From Dipteronia dyeriana (taxonomy: Eukaryota; Streptophyta; Magnoliopsida; Sapindales; Sapindaceae), in assembly GCA_032871835.1 (NCBI GenBank), contig CM065301.1, positions 15,579,291 through 15,643,290 on the forward strand: DNA of 64,000 nt, read 5' to 3'. Made by a program: the position numbers and the translations under genes. Position 1 is the first letter of the stretch. Every line of letters starts with the position of its first letter. This document shows, piece after piece, positions 1 to 11,857 of the stretch. The notes below the pieces were generated by a model that was not told where the DNA came from, searched no databases, and saw only the letters and a program-made list of their open reading frames with translations.

Positions 1-1
1 A

Positions 2-540
2 AATGGTGTAGCGGAGAAGAGAAGTAGAACCCTAATGAAATGGTGAGATCTATGATTAGTTTCTCATCATTACCAAATTCTTTCTAGGGATATGTGTTAC
101 AAACAGCGGTATACATTTTGAATGTGGTGCCATCCAAATCTGTTCCTAAGACTCCCCTAGAGTTGTGGAATGGTCGTAAAGCTAGTTTACGATATTACCG
201 CATATGGGGGTGTCCGGCACATGTGCTGAAGAATAGAACTGGAAAGCTAGACTCCATATCTGTTGTCTGCCTGTTTGTAGGATACTCCAACGAGAACAGA
301 GGTGGACACTTCTATAGTCCTACAGATAACAAAGTATTTGTATCGACAAATGCAACGTTTCTTGAGGACAATTACATTAGTGACCATAAACCTCGTTCCA
401 AGATTGTATTAAATGAGTTGGAGCCTGGTGAGACTAGTGCTTCATCAACAAAAGTTGTTGTTCCACAACATTTGAGAGTCAGATGGTTCCTGATCAGGAT
501 ACACTACCACCTAGACGTAGTGAGAGGGTTGTGAGACAAC
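2..540 (+). pseudogene. copia integrase C-terminal region (broken)
   Basis: The first bases encode NGVAE(K/R)RSRTL, the end of a copia integrase core (NGVAERRNRTL in relatives). The frame then shifts near 35-45, and a TAG at 85-87 sits where relatives have tryptophan in a SFWG-type motif. From 94 the frame reads on through TAVYILNVVPSKSVPKTPLELW and the GCPAHV block to about 534. Another frameshift near 480 separates it from the RT frame. This is the link between integrase and reverse transcriptase of the polyprotein. The product would not be functional. Confidence 0.88.
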
Positions 541-2195
541 CTGAATGCTATTTAGGTATAGGTGAGGGACAATGTGTTGTCTCTGCTGATAGTGTTGATG
601 ATCCATTGACATTTAAGAATGTAATGCAAGATCCTGATAAAGAGGAATGGCTTAAAGCCATGAATCTCGAGATAGAGTCCATGCACTCTAACTCAGTCTG
701 GGATCTTGTAGACTTACCGGATGGGGTAAAACCCATAGGGTGTAAGTGGACCTACAAGAGAAAGAAAGGAGTAGACGGGAAGGTAGAGACCTTCAAGGCA
801 AGGCTAGTGGCCAAGGGTTACACCCAGAAAGAGGGGGTCGATTATGAAGAGACATTCTCGCCAGTAGTAATGTTTAAGTCTATTAGGATTCTCTTATCCA
901 TTGCTGCCTATTTCGATTACGAAATTTGGCAAATGGACGTCAATACTGCATTCTTGAATGACAATCTTGATGAGAGCATCAATATGATGCAATCAGAGGG
1001 ATTCGTGTGTCCAGATCAAGAGCAAAAGGTTTGCAAGCTACAAAGGTCCATCTATGGGCTTAAGCAAGCATCTAGATCTTGGAACATCAGGTTTGATGAT
1101 GTGATCAAAACCTATGGCTTCGAGCAGAATGTCGATGAGCCTTGTGTCTACAAGCGCATCATTGATAAGAAAGTAGTTTTCTTGGTCCTATACGTAGATG
1201 ATATCCTACTAATTGGGAATGATGTGGGAGTGTTGTCTGATGTAAATGGCTGGCTGGCTAGCCAATTCCAAATGAAAGATTTAGGAGAGGCGAGTTATGT
1301 TCTAGGGATCCAACTTATAAGGAATCGTAATAACAAACCCATAGCACTGTCTTAGGCATCATATATCGATAAGATTCTTGTACGATTTTCGATGCAAAAC
1401 TCCAAGAGAGGTAATTTACCTTCTAGGCATGGAGTTTATTTGTCTAAGGAACAATGTCATAAGACACCTCAAGAAGTTGAGGATATGAGACGTGTACCCT
1501 ATACATCGGCAGTAGGTAGTCTCATGTATGTTATGTTATGCACGAGACCGGACATCTGTTATTCAGTGGGAGTAGTCAGTAGATACCAGTCCAACCCAGG
1601 ATTAGATCATTGGGTTGCTGTCAAGATAATTCTTAAGTATCTTCGGAGAACGAAAGACTATATGCTAGTGTATTCTGGACAGGATTTGATCCCGTTAGAA
1701 TACACGGATTCTGATTTTTAGTCAAACAGAGATTATAAGAAATCCACATCTGGATCAGTATTCACCATGGGTGGTGGAGCTATTGTGTGGAGAAGTATCA
1801 AGCAATCTTACATTGCTGACTCCACCATGGAAGTCGAATATGTAGCCGCTTGTGAAGCTACTAAAGAGGTTGTTTGGCTCTGTAAGTTCTTGAGTGATCT
1901 GGAAGTTGTTTCAGGTCTGGATAGGCCCATCACACTTTATTATGATATCAGTGGTGATGTGGCTAATTCTAAAGAACCAAGAAGCCACAAAAGAGGGAAG
2001 CATATAGAGAGAAAGTTTCATCTCATTAGAGAGATAATGCAGAGAGGAGATGTGATCGTCACTAAGATAGCCGCACAAGACAATCATGATGATCCATTTA
2101 CGAAGACCTTACCGACTAAAGTGTTTTTGGGTCACCTAGATGGTCTAGGGTTACGAGACATGCTTTACATGCTTTACATGCTTTACATGCTTTAG
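483..2195 (+). pseudogene. copia reverse transcriptase-RNase H (broken by two amber codons)
   Basis: The RVT_2-type reverse transcriptase starts around EEWLKAMNLEIESM and GCKWTYKRK. It continues through KARLVAKGYTQKEGVDY, the QMDVNTAFLN block and the catalytic LYVDDILL motif (about 1189-1212). RNase H follows (DSDF, KSTSG, then EYVAACEATKEVVWL and the HIERKFHLIRE block). TAG codons at 1353-1355 and 1719-1721 stand where relatives have glutamine (LSQ and DFQ), so the single frame is cut into three ORFs. The C-terminus ends in a repeated MLY tripeptide from a local tandem repeat. Confidence 0.93.
2157..2193 (+). repeat. 9-bp tandem repeat at the end of copia pol
   Basis: About four copies of a 9-bp unit (ACATGCTTT) extend the end of the RNase H frame as MLY-MLY-MLY-ML. 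The expansion keeps the frame and lies 17 bp before the LTR. Confidence 0.85.
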
Positions 2196-2198
2196 TGT

Positions 2199-2209
2199 AA
2201 GTGGGAGAT
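2199..2209 (+). other. polypurine tract of copia element
   Basis: The purine-rich run AAGTGGGAGAT directly abuts the TGTTGG start of the 3' LTR. This is the standard position for the plus-strand primer of reverse transcription. Confidence 0.8.
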
Positions 2210-4309
2210 TGTTGGGGTTTATGCTCTAAAGATGTAATTTGTAAATGGATTTATGAAATAAATAAAAAGAAAACTTCAATTCATTCTTGTTATGTTATTT
2301 ATTTTATAAACTTGTGCATATATTTAAACATCCAAGATTGCCATATGTAATCTCGAACTGTGTATATGAGTGTCATATACGTATGGATACAGTAAGAGAT
2401 GTGCAATCTAACGAGTCCATAGATAGCAAATAAAGTTGGGTACTTTATTTGTGGTTAATCTATAGCTGCGGTCCATTCTGTAATGTACGATGATTCTATC
2501 ATGAATAATTCATATGAGATATGGGAATGGAGGCACCTTGTATGATGCGATCATATAGGACTGGGCAATGATCTATATGAATCTCTCACCAAGATCCGTT
2601 TACCGATGAGATTCATATATATCAACTAATGATGGCTATATGTGGGTGATCTTAATCCTGTGTGTTTCATCGACTCATTCAGGTTAAATCACAGTCTTTG
2701 ATATACCATGGGTGAGGTCAGATGCATTTCTCGATCAATATACTCCGTATGTTGGGATTGCAGTTTGACTTATGGCTGGAAAGGTTTGTATACAATAGTG
2801 GAATCCACTCCTTCTTGTGAGAAGTAGTTGGTAGATCCCTTAAGGGTTGATTCGGGGCTTGGACAATATGAGCGCTCTCCTAATTCCGTGAGGAAATAGG
2901 ATTTATTGTCCATTAGAGAATCAATGGTACTTAAAGGATATATGTGATTAGAGGGGTATAACGGACATTATGACCCAGCTCTAATTATGAACTACTGTGA
3001 AGGATCACACCATGTGTAATAGCTATATCGATGGACATCGAGTTGTATCGGTCTGTGTAAAAGCGTCTACAGTTGAGAGAGTGCAGCTTCGGGTTTTTAG
3101 TGGAATAACACCGGAGTTAATAATCAATGAATATTAATTAAAGAGTTTAATTAATGATTTCGAGGATTATTGGAGCTCAAAATACTGTGGGTCCATTAGG
3201 TCCCCTTTCTAGCCCGATCGATTTAGGTAACAAGGGTCACAGTTAATTAATTGGATTGTCCAATTAATTGTGTTACGAAATTGACACGTGTTTATTCGGG
3301 AATTAATTGAATAATAAGATTATTTAATAAATGAATGTTAATAGTTAAATTAATTAAATAATTAGATTATTTAATTATATTAATTATTATTAATTATTAA
3401 TTAACTATTAATTGGAGGGTGTTAGTTGATATATGGATTTAGGTGAAGATAAAATAATATGATTATTTTATTTTACTAAATCATTTATCTAAGTATTTGA
3501 ATTTAAGTTTAAATTTAAAATACTTATTATCACTTTTAATATTAGATATTTTTGAAAAGGATAATTAAAAGATATATATCAATTATAACACAAGAGATTG
3601 CATTGGATGCAAATTGGTGTGTATATGAAACAATAGTAAAAAAAAGAATTTACATAGGATGCAAATACTTAATACATATATGATATATATTTGTAAAATA
3701 GCCGGCGAGATTGATAATTAATTTGATATATAGAAAAGCAACATATATATATATAGCAACAACAATGCGTAGTTATATATAAAAAAAAGTGCAAAAGATA
3801 TATATATATATAAATAAAAAGCGTGATATATATGAAATAGCATCAGCAGATATAGATTTGTGAAATAAGCAGCAGTATACGATATATATATATATAGTTT
3901 CATATTTTGTGTGTTTGTAAAACATACAGAAGAAAGAGTTTCTTCAATTCTCTCTACATCCTCCATTTAAGTTCTTGAGATCATGACGTGCCTATACATT
4001 GTTACCAGTCCCGAGAGATAGCGAGGAAGATCGAGTGGTTCAGACAGGAGCATATCGTAAAGAGAAAGAACTTCCAAACGTTGGTAAGATTGGTTCAGAC
4101 AGGAGCATAACATAAAGTGAAGAAGCCTCCAAACGTTGGTATGTTCTTTTGATTTTATTGATTACAATTCCCTGTGTATACATATTGTATGTATTAGTTT
4201 CGAAAAATAATTACGATAACAAGTTCACTGGTCCCAAATACAGATTATGATCTGTATAAAAAATTTAAAACCTAGTTCCGCTGCGTGACTGGTGAACGGG
4301 GTTCCAACA
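2210..4309 (+). repeat. 3' LTR of the copia element (2100 bp)
   Basis: It starts TGTTGG and ends CCAACA, a perfect 6-bp inverted terminal repeat of TG...CA type. It directly follows the polypurine tract. The interior is AT-rich with many short TA runs between 3320 and 3900, so ORFs read there are not credible. Near 4030-4140 a roughly 60-bp segment (TTCAGACAGGAGCATA...CCAAACGTTGGTA) occurs twice in tandem with small differences. No partner LTR is visible, so age cannot be estimated. Confidence 0.88.
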
Positions 4310-6903
4310 AATAAAACCCTCACTTTCCTTATTTCAAAACCCTAATAACATATATTATTTCAAATAATTGAATGTTTATTATTTTTGTTTATATTATGTT
4401 TTTCAAATTTCAATCTCATATTTTCCATGTTTAGTATCACTTTCCTTATTTCAAAACCCTAATAACATAGATTATTTTAAATCATTGAATGTTTATTATT
4501 TTTGTTTTTTTGTTCAGATCTCAATCATATTTTTCATGTTTAGTATTTCTTTTCATTTTATTATTCCACATGTTTATTTTGTTTTTCTTTTCAAATTTCA
4601 AATCCATATTTGTTATTTTTTTCTCTCTGTTTATTTTCTTTCAGAGTTTTTTTTGCATTCAATGATCTATATCCACACCAAGAATCGTAACCAATAAACA
4701 TAATCTCTAACGAAACGAAACCACACTGAAATCCTAATTCAATTGCTAAAAAAAATCATGAAACGATCAATATCACACTCACAATCTATCACCAACAATT
4801 CAATCGATTACAGAAAAAAAAACTCGTCTAATAAGGCTTCACCATAATAATAAGAAGAAAAAACAAATATGGATATGAAAAAACTGTATATAAATATTAG
4901 AAAAGTGTAAAAAAAATTAGAAAAGATATGTGATGTATTAAGTTTGAAAATATATAAAAGGATAATCCAAAAAATAAATTAAAAAATTTAATAAAACTAT
5001 TTAATTTTATATAATTAAATTAAAATTTTAAAAGTTTGGACATAAATAGTTCACATACCAATAGCACCGGTCTATAGACATGGATGAAGCTATCTCTATA
5101 GACATGGATGAAGCTATGAGGGGTCTGTGGGTGGCCCCGGCCGTAGCGTCTCGGGATTTTTTTTAATCTTTATAATTAATTGGCTTTTTTTTTATTTCTT
5201 TAAAATAAAAATTATAGTGTTTAGCCTCTGGCTTCGTCTCTGTACAGAGAGAGGAGAAAGGTTCATAGAATGAGAGGATGGATGGAGAAAGCAATTCCAT
5301 CCATTTTTATTGATTCATCACGAATTGATTATATAAAAGGTTTATATATAGGTATACGGAGGATTATCATTACAATTAATTTATATCTTATAAAATAAAA
5401 AATAATAACTTATAATTATCTAGTTGTAATAAGTCGATTCATGTTATGATTAAAAAGAAAGATGAAATTGTTGTTTTGTTTTTAATGATAGAAATATAGA
5501 ATACACCAAATTGAGCGCAGCTCACTTGTGAATACGTGTGTTTGTTATTAGAACACTATAGTAACTAACAAACGGAAATGAGTGGACACTGCACTCCGAG
5601 GCTTGACAACAAAGAGATCACAAACGTCAAAGTCACTAAGTCAGTCCCCCAAATTGGATTAACATGCATGCATACATATATATATATGGCTTTTACAGAT
5701 GATCATTTCATCACGCCTTGACTTGGTTTTTTTTTTTTTTTGTTTCGAAATTGACACTGGATTCGTTTCGGGAAATGTCGAGAGATGATTACGTTAGTCT
5801 TTTGGGATGTAAAACTATATCACTTCTAGTAAAACCATATAAATTTAACATGATCCACACATAAATTAAAGTAATCTAATGAGGGATATCAAAGTATGGA
5901 AATTTAACAAAACCGGTTCAAAATATTATATCAATAAACTCCTATATAAATATGAAAAGAGTTACGAAATAAAGACACTAGATTTTATATGGTTCAACGT
6001 AAATCTATATTTACGGAGTGTACCAACACTCAACTTTTACTATCAAACCGGTATTTACAATGATAAAGCAAACTCTATCTCTCAATTCGGCTATAGAGAT
6101 TCTTTTTCTCCCTTGCACTAAAACCCTAAGATTACAACTGTTTGAATAATAAAACAGGAAATTAAATAATTAAACACCACCCCTTGATCTCGGCGTAGCG
6201 CAACAATACCGAGCTTCACAAACCAACAAAACGAGATATGCATAACCACTCAACAAAAAATTAGAAGGGTGACTTTATTAATTTGATCCATCTAATATTT
6301 TCATCTCCAACATGAAGTACTGGGCATTAATCATGATATTAAAGCTAGTATATAGCAGCCTACTATAGAAAGGGATTTGGTTGTGGCATGTGGGAATTGG
6401 GGGGCCGATTTATTTGGAGAAAAACCAAACAAGCCATGCTTGCGTGTTTAATGGCTTTCGGTGAGAAAATGACATACATAGACCCACAATTTGTAGCTAA
6501 CGAATGATCAAGAATATCCATTAACTTTCTTCTTCGTGATCCAATGGCTCACCGGCAACCTCTGGTTTTTCACTTTATTAGTAGTTTCAAAGTCACTTGT
6601 TATCATAATCTCCATCGATTCTTATCAGATTTATATGTTTTGTAAGAAGATTATAAATAAATATATGGTTACATAAATTTAAATTTCTGACTTAATTTAT
6701 TGAGTTCAACATCTCAATCACTCGTGTGATCATTTATTTTTTAATCCAATTTTTGATATATCGAAGTCAAAATATTAAGTCATAAATTGAAATTGATATA
6801 ACCATTTTATTTATTTATAATCTCCTTACAGAACATATACATGAAGTTTTATATTTGAATTTGATGGGGTTCAAATATTAAACAACAAATTTTGAAATAG
6901 ACA
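4310..6903. other. AT-rich intergenic DNA with small repeats
   Basis: No convincing gene is seen. A roughly 118-bp unit is tandemly duplicated at 4319-4548. A 25-bp unit is duplicated at about 5062-5115, next to a GC-rich patch (5116-5150) that looks like a transposon end. An 80-codon ORF at 5879-6121 has no recognisable motif and biased composition. The remainder is AT-rich DNA with short TA runs. Confidence 0.6.
4319..4548. repeat. tandem duplication, about 118-bp unit x2
   Basis: The segment beginning TCACTTTCCTTATTTC at 4319 recurs at 4437 with the same order of blocks (AAAACCCTAATAACATA, then ATTGAATGTTTATTATTTTTG). The copies differ by scattered substitutions and short indels. Confidence 0.85.
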
Positions 6904-7318
6904 TTTAAATTGGGTCAGATCGGCCTAGGCCGGTACAGCCCGACCTAGTATGATTCCATACCAGCACGATATGGTACGACTCGAGAATTGTTGGATTGTG
7001 CCAAAACACGACCCACTTCATGTAGCGTGTTGATCTGAGTTATGTGGTTTTATTGGCCGGCACGGCATGACCCGGATATGGCTTGAACGTGCCATACTCA
7101 ATTTCCCAAATAAAAACCTTTAACAATTGTTTTTAATTTCAACTTATATAATTAATTAATTAATTTTTATGTGATTGAAATGTGAGAAATATTAGATTTG
7201 TAATAATGTATTATATCATAATCTAGTATAAATATCAACTTTTTTGCCATATTTCTTTTTTTTTTCTTAAAAAAATCTTTTTTTTCATGATTTAATTTTG
7301 TTTCCATATAATCATACT

Positions 7319-8184
7319 TGTTGTATCACGTTATTAATAAAGAGGATAAATTTATCAAGTGGACGTCCGAATAGGTATCCTGCAAGGCATCATCAAAGAA
7401 GAGAAGCCCGAGTAAACAAGTATTGAATAAAACCTGCTCGGGGTTAACTGGAGCCATATACTACTCAGAGTCAGTTAAACATACTCGGGGCTAATTGATG
7501 ACATTATCTACTCGGGATCAGATGACGTCACTCGGGACCAGCTGATACCGTTTTCTACTCGGGACAAACATGAAGAAAACTGAATAAAAGCGTTGCACGT
7601 AGCTCACACGAATCAAGTCAATAAAATACACGAAGATATCCATATCAAAGAGGAATTCCAAGAAGAACAGAATTATCAAGCTGGAAGGGTTCCTAATCAG
7701 ACAACAATTTTATTTCTTCAAAAAGACTACAATCTCATAAGGAAATAAGTTCTAATTGGATTACATTATTAGAGTCTCATTCGATCTCAATACAAGTCTC
7801 CGAAACAGGAAAGAAGACAAACTACTTCGAACAAGCAAACAATCGTAATTAAATACAAAGATCTTTTATTACTTGTACAAAGAAGATTAGGGTTCTATAA
7901 GCATATAAATAGACCCATAATCTCATCACACAAATATATATAGCAATCATAGAAGAATACAGAGAGAAGAAAGAGAGATCGAGAATTGTAATTTTATTAT
8001 TTCATAGTGGATTTTAGCTTGGTGGATCACTCAACCACCCGTGGACGTTTCTCCGGTCATCGGAGTTTTACCACCTAAAAAACGTGCGTCTGATTACTTT
8101 CTCCTCCCCTTTCTCTTTGAAAATCACAGCTAAAATCCAAATCCTTGTTGGCTTTTCTCATACGTTTAGAAATCAACGTCAACA
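7319..8184 (+). repeat. 5' LTR of Tat element (866 bp)
   Basis: Bounded by TGTTG and CAACA, with ATACT immediately upstream. The stretch from 7402 onward aligns with the right LTR copy (11858-12640); both aligned parts are 783 bp. A plausible promoter region lies before 7905-7915, where TATAAATAGACCC occurs. Confidence 0.92.
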
Positions 8185-8186
8185 AT

Positions 8187-8215
8187 TGGCGCTAGAAAGA
8201 GGGGTCGAACCTCCG
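8187..8215 (+). other. primer-binding site resembling tRNA-Asn 3' end
   Basis: Two bases after the LTR the sequence TGGCGCTAGAA begins, and similarity continues for about 29 nt through GGTCGAACC. From recalled plant tRNA-Asn(GUU) sequence, this equals the complement of CCA, acceptor strand and T-arm, with about one mismatch. Usual plant primer-binding sites pair over 12-18 nt, so the length is notable. The tRNA identity rests on memory and should be checked against a tRNA set. Confidence 0.75.
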
Positions 8216-8230
8216 ATTTAATTAAAGATA

Positions 8231-10076
8231 ATGGCAACAAGCAGAAGCAGTTCTAAGGATGTCCAAAAATCTCCAGATAACTTCCATGTTGGCAGTAGCT
8301 TGCGAGATCTCGCTACAACCACAGAGAACCAACCTATATTTCTGGCGGGAATCCAGCAAGTTTCTCCGACCAGCAGAGACCTGACACAACATTTTCGAGA
8401 AGCGTTGCAACAATTGGTGGCAGATGCGGCAAAGGAAGGAGTTGATCTACTGGCTACGGAAGAAGCACAAACTCCTAACCTCCCACCTGCGAGGCTTCGT
8501 TCGATCGTAGTAGGGCAAGAACTAAATGCACCGGAAGCCGAAAGGAACTCTGCTCCAATCAATCAGGCTGGATGTGAAACACCTGAAGAGGAACGACCAC
8601 GCTAGAAGCAGAATCTGGATCAGACAGTTCGTGCTAGATACCGCAAACATGATAGGCATAAGGATCGGTCGTCATCAGAAGATAGCGATCGACATCATTG
8701 CAAGCGTCATCACGGAATCATACTTGAAACCCGGTATCAAAGTGAAGAGCCAGAAAGAGGAATAACAATCACCCAGTGGTTCAACCATCAGGGAAGTCTG
8801 GTGGGGGACAAAGATGTTGTAATCCAGAGCCTAACTAGAGAAGTCGAGAACAATATGTGTCAAATGGACACACTGGTCAGACGTTATGGGTACAACGATT
8901 TATCTGACGAGGATTCTGATAGCCTGTTCATTAGGGACATCCTGCGGACTTCATTCCCAGAAAGATTCAAAATGCCACACGTAGAGCAATTCAAGAAGGA
9001 TACATACTCAAAAGAACATGTCAGACGCTATAAAAGTGCTATGGCCCAGTATGCCCATAGCAATCTCTTACTATGCCTCAACTTTCCACAAACTGTAGGA
9101 GACATGGGCTCAAGATGGTTCGGGAGATTACCCCCAGCAAGCATCGAAAGTTTTAGTAAACTAAGCAGGAGTTTTTCAAGGCAATTTCTGAGCAATGTTC
9201 ACAGAAAAAAATCAGTGGCTTACCTTTCTAAAAAAAACAAGGGAAAGATGAGTCACTGAAGAAATACCTGGGGAGATTCGGGCAAGCAGTATCAGAAATC
9301 GGCAGTGCAAACGATGAAGCGACAATTGTTGTATTCATCAACAACCTACAGAATTGATGGTTGTCTTTTAACCTGAGAAGAGCCCGCCTTACCAGATACA
9401 CAGATATGATGGATATGGCAGAAGGATATGCATTAGCAGAGGAAGAAGAGTTAGCCATGGGAGGATGCTACATGCATGGAGGAAAACCCGAAAAGGACGC
9501 TGAGTCCAAGGTACAGAACCAAAAGGGGAAACAGAAAGGAAACAGTAAAGAAAAGAGCAAGGAGGGGGAAACAGGCGTAATGCCGAACAGACCAGGGAGA
9601 AATACTGAGGTAGATACACCAACTACACCCCTCTTCAGAAAAAGCAGGAGGAAATCATAGCCATTCTGGAAGCAAAAAATATGGTATAAGAGCCACGACG
9701 ACAGTCTCAATTCGCTCGGCGAGATACAACCAAATACTGCAAATTCCATAAAGAAACAGGTCATGAGACATCCAAGTGTTATCAGCTCAGAGATTACATA
9801 GAAACCCTCATTCGGGAAGGACATCTACAGGATGTAATCTTGAAAAGGGATGAGATATCAGAAACAAAGAAAGAGATCATGGTCGATCACAGCTCTAGTC
9901 GCAATCAAAGGACCAGCTCAGAGGCCAATCAAGTAATACATACGATCTTTAGAGGACCATCCACTGGAAGAAGTAACCGAGAACGAACACAGGAAATCAG
10001 AGAAGCAGTAGAAGCAAGACATAACTTTGACGTAAACTCGGTGGAGCCAGACCCAAAAAGGATAAAGGAAGGATGA
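8231..10076 (+). pseudogene. Tat gag (frameshifted)
   Basis: The start is the ATG at 8231 (MATSRSSS), 15 bp past the primer-binding site; the second Tat element starts gag the same way (MATSRDNG at 53750). The frame is broken into pieces at about 8231-8605, 8526-8765, 8801-9259, 9361-9660 and 9840-10076. The retrotransposon gag domain lies in the third piece, with FPERFKMPHVEQF, the YKSAMAQY block and RWFGRLPPASIESF. Later pieces are lysine/glutamate-rich and include a CKYHKETGH-like remnant near 9740. The protein would form the particle coat; this copy cannot. Confidence 0.87.
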
Positions 10077-10500
10077 GACACAATAATATTCACAGAGGCA
10101 CACTCACATGGGACGTTTGGCCAAATGACGCCTTAGTCATAAGTGCCCGGATTGGCCACCGGGAAGTTAGGAGAATCCTGATAGATAATGAAAGTTCGGC
10201 AGACATTCTCAATGTAGCCGTCTACTATCAACTCAGGTTGGACCAAAAGGATCTACAACCTTTCTAAACCTCACTCAGAGGATTCGGAGGAATTGAGGTA
10301 AGGTCACTCGGGACGGTAAAGCTACCTGTAAAGATCGGAGTGGCACCTTGTCAGAGAATTGTATTGCTCGACTTCGTGGTAGTAGACTTAGACAATTGGC
10401 CATATAATGCTTTGTTGGGTCGGCCATTCTTAAACAAAACTAAGGCTATAACAGCCACTCTTAAATAAAACTAAGGCTGTAACAGCCACTTATGCCTTAA
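10073..10500 (+). pseudogene. Tat protease region (broken)
   Basis: The block RRILIDNESSADIL matches the active-site region of Tat aspartic proteases (usually DxGSSADIL). The catalytic Asp is present, but the following residues read NES instead of a Gly-containing triplet. A stop occurs at 10265-10267. The next segment (10268-10500) continues in other frames with recognisable LLGRPFLN-like coding. A short direct repeat (AACAAAACTAAGGCT / AATAAAACTAAGGCT) occurs near 10433 and 10466. Confidence 0.8.
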
Positions 10501-11857
10501 TGATCAAGTTCTCGACCGAACAGGGGGTCGGGGTAGTCAAGGGATCCCAAGAGATGCCCCGAAGAGCTAATCTGTCAATATATAAAGACAAGAATGATGA
10601 ACAGGTTTGCACTATAACACAGCCAAGTCAGAACAAAGAGCCACTGCTATTCGAATTCGATCCAAGGGAAGAGCCGAGTGAATCCAAAACTGAACCGGTC
10701 GAAGAAATTATCTTGAGAGAAGATGAACTAGATAAGAGGATCAAGATCGAGGCTAACTTGGAAGGAAAAGTCAATCAAAGCCTCATTGATCTACTCAAAG
10801 AATACAGAGATGTGTTCGCTTGGAGTCATGAAGACATGGTCGGGATAGGTGCCCGAATATTATCTCACCATCTCATAGTAGACCTGAATCCAAAACCGGT
10901 GATACAAAAGAGAAGATCATTCAATCTCGAGATAAGTCAGGCAATCAAACATGAAGTAGATAAGCTACTTGTTGTAGGGTCGATTAGAGAGGTCAACTAC
11001 CCTCAATGGGTAGCTAATGTAGTCCTCGTCCAAAAAAAGAATGGATAATGGAGAATGTGCGTAGATTTCACAGATTTGAACAAGGCATGCCCAAAGGACA
11101 GTTTTCCACTTCTGAGGATAGATCAATTGGTGGACGCTACATCAACCCATGAGTTGCTCAGTTTCATGGACGCCTACTCGGGATATAACCAAATCCGGAT
11201 GAACAAGACTGATGAAGAAAAAAACAGCATTCACAACTGATCAGGGTTTGTACTGTTACACAGTAATGCCCTTCAGAGTTAAAAAATGCAGGGGCAACAT
11301 ATCAAAGGCTAGTCAACAGAATCTTCGCACGGTAAATAGGAAAGAACATGGAAGTATACATTGATGACATGCTGGCCAAGAGCATCACGGCAGACAAGCA
11401 TACTTCAGACTTACGGAGACATTTGACATCTTGAGGAGATACCAAATGAAGCTAAATCCAAGCAAGTGTTTATTCAGAGTTCCTTCAGGAAGATTCCTGG
11501 GTTTCCAAGTTCACCAAAGAGGAATCAAAGTCAACCCTGAGAAGATCCAGGCCCTGCAGAAAATGACTTCACCAAGGACACTAAAAGAAGTACAGCGCCT
11601 AACAGGATGCTTAGCTTCCTTGGGTAGATTCATCTCAAAGGCCACGAACAGATGCGCACATTTTTTCAAAGTAATTAAAAAAGGAAAAGGACTCGAATGG
11701 AATGAAGAGTGCGAACAGACTTTTTTAAAAATCAAGGAATAACTAGGGCATGCTCCCATCCATTCAAAACCACTGATGGGAGAGATACTCCATTTGTATG
11801 TATCGATTACATAACTAGCAGCAAGCTCGGTCCTAGTTAGAACAGAGGATGGAGTAT
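10500..11857 (+). pseudogene. Tat reverse transcriptase and start of RNase H (broken)
   Basis: The frame reads VFAWSHEDMVGI, the NPKPVIQKRR block and ANVVLVQKKNG. A TAA (11046-11048) replaces the lysine of the usual GKWRMC motif, then MCVDFTDLNKACPKDSFPL follows. An extra A in an A-run near 11220 shifts the frame before the TAFTTDQGLYCYTVMPF block. The catalytic YIDDM motif is readable near 11355-11370, and the thumb region continues in the ORF at 11431-11742 (FLGFQVHQRGIKVNPEKI). RNase H is cut off within its first strands at about 11857, where LTR sequence begins. Confidence 0.88.

Larger units (their letters stand above)
1..4309 (+). mobile_element. Ty1/copia retrotransposon, 3' half with 3' LTR
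   Basis: The window opens inside the integrase region of a copia-type element. Reading on the plus strand gives the end of integrase, reverse transcriptase and RNase H, then a purine tract (2199-2209) and a 2.1 kb LTR. This integrase-before-RT order defines Ty1/copia. The LTR opening resembles Angela/Tork-clade LTRs, which is a family-level inference. The 5' half and 5' LTR lie outside the window, so no target-site duplication can be checked. The coding region has several in-frame stops and frameshifts, so the copy is dead. Confidence 0.93.

Noticed and set aside
3718..3966. 82-aa ORF on the minus strand inside the copia LTR
   Set aside because: It consists of Tyr/Ile/Phe runs generated by TA-rich sequence and has no domain.
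4368..4697. 109-aa plus-strand ORF
   Set aside because: It spans a 118-bp tandem duplication of T-rich DNA; the protein is all Phe/Tyr/Ile without motifs.
5879..6121. 80-aa ORF with fairly balanced composition
   Set aside because: No recognisable motif, no codon or promoter support, and no splice context. Left as intergenic.
9389..9824. Minus-strand ORFs opposite gag
   Set aside because: Shadows of the lysine/glutamate-rich gag frames; Phe/Leu/Ser-rich in consequence.
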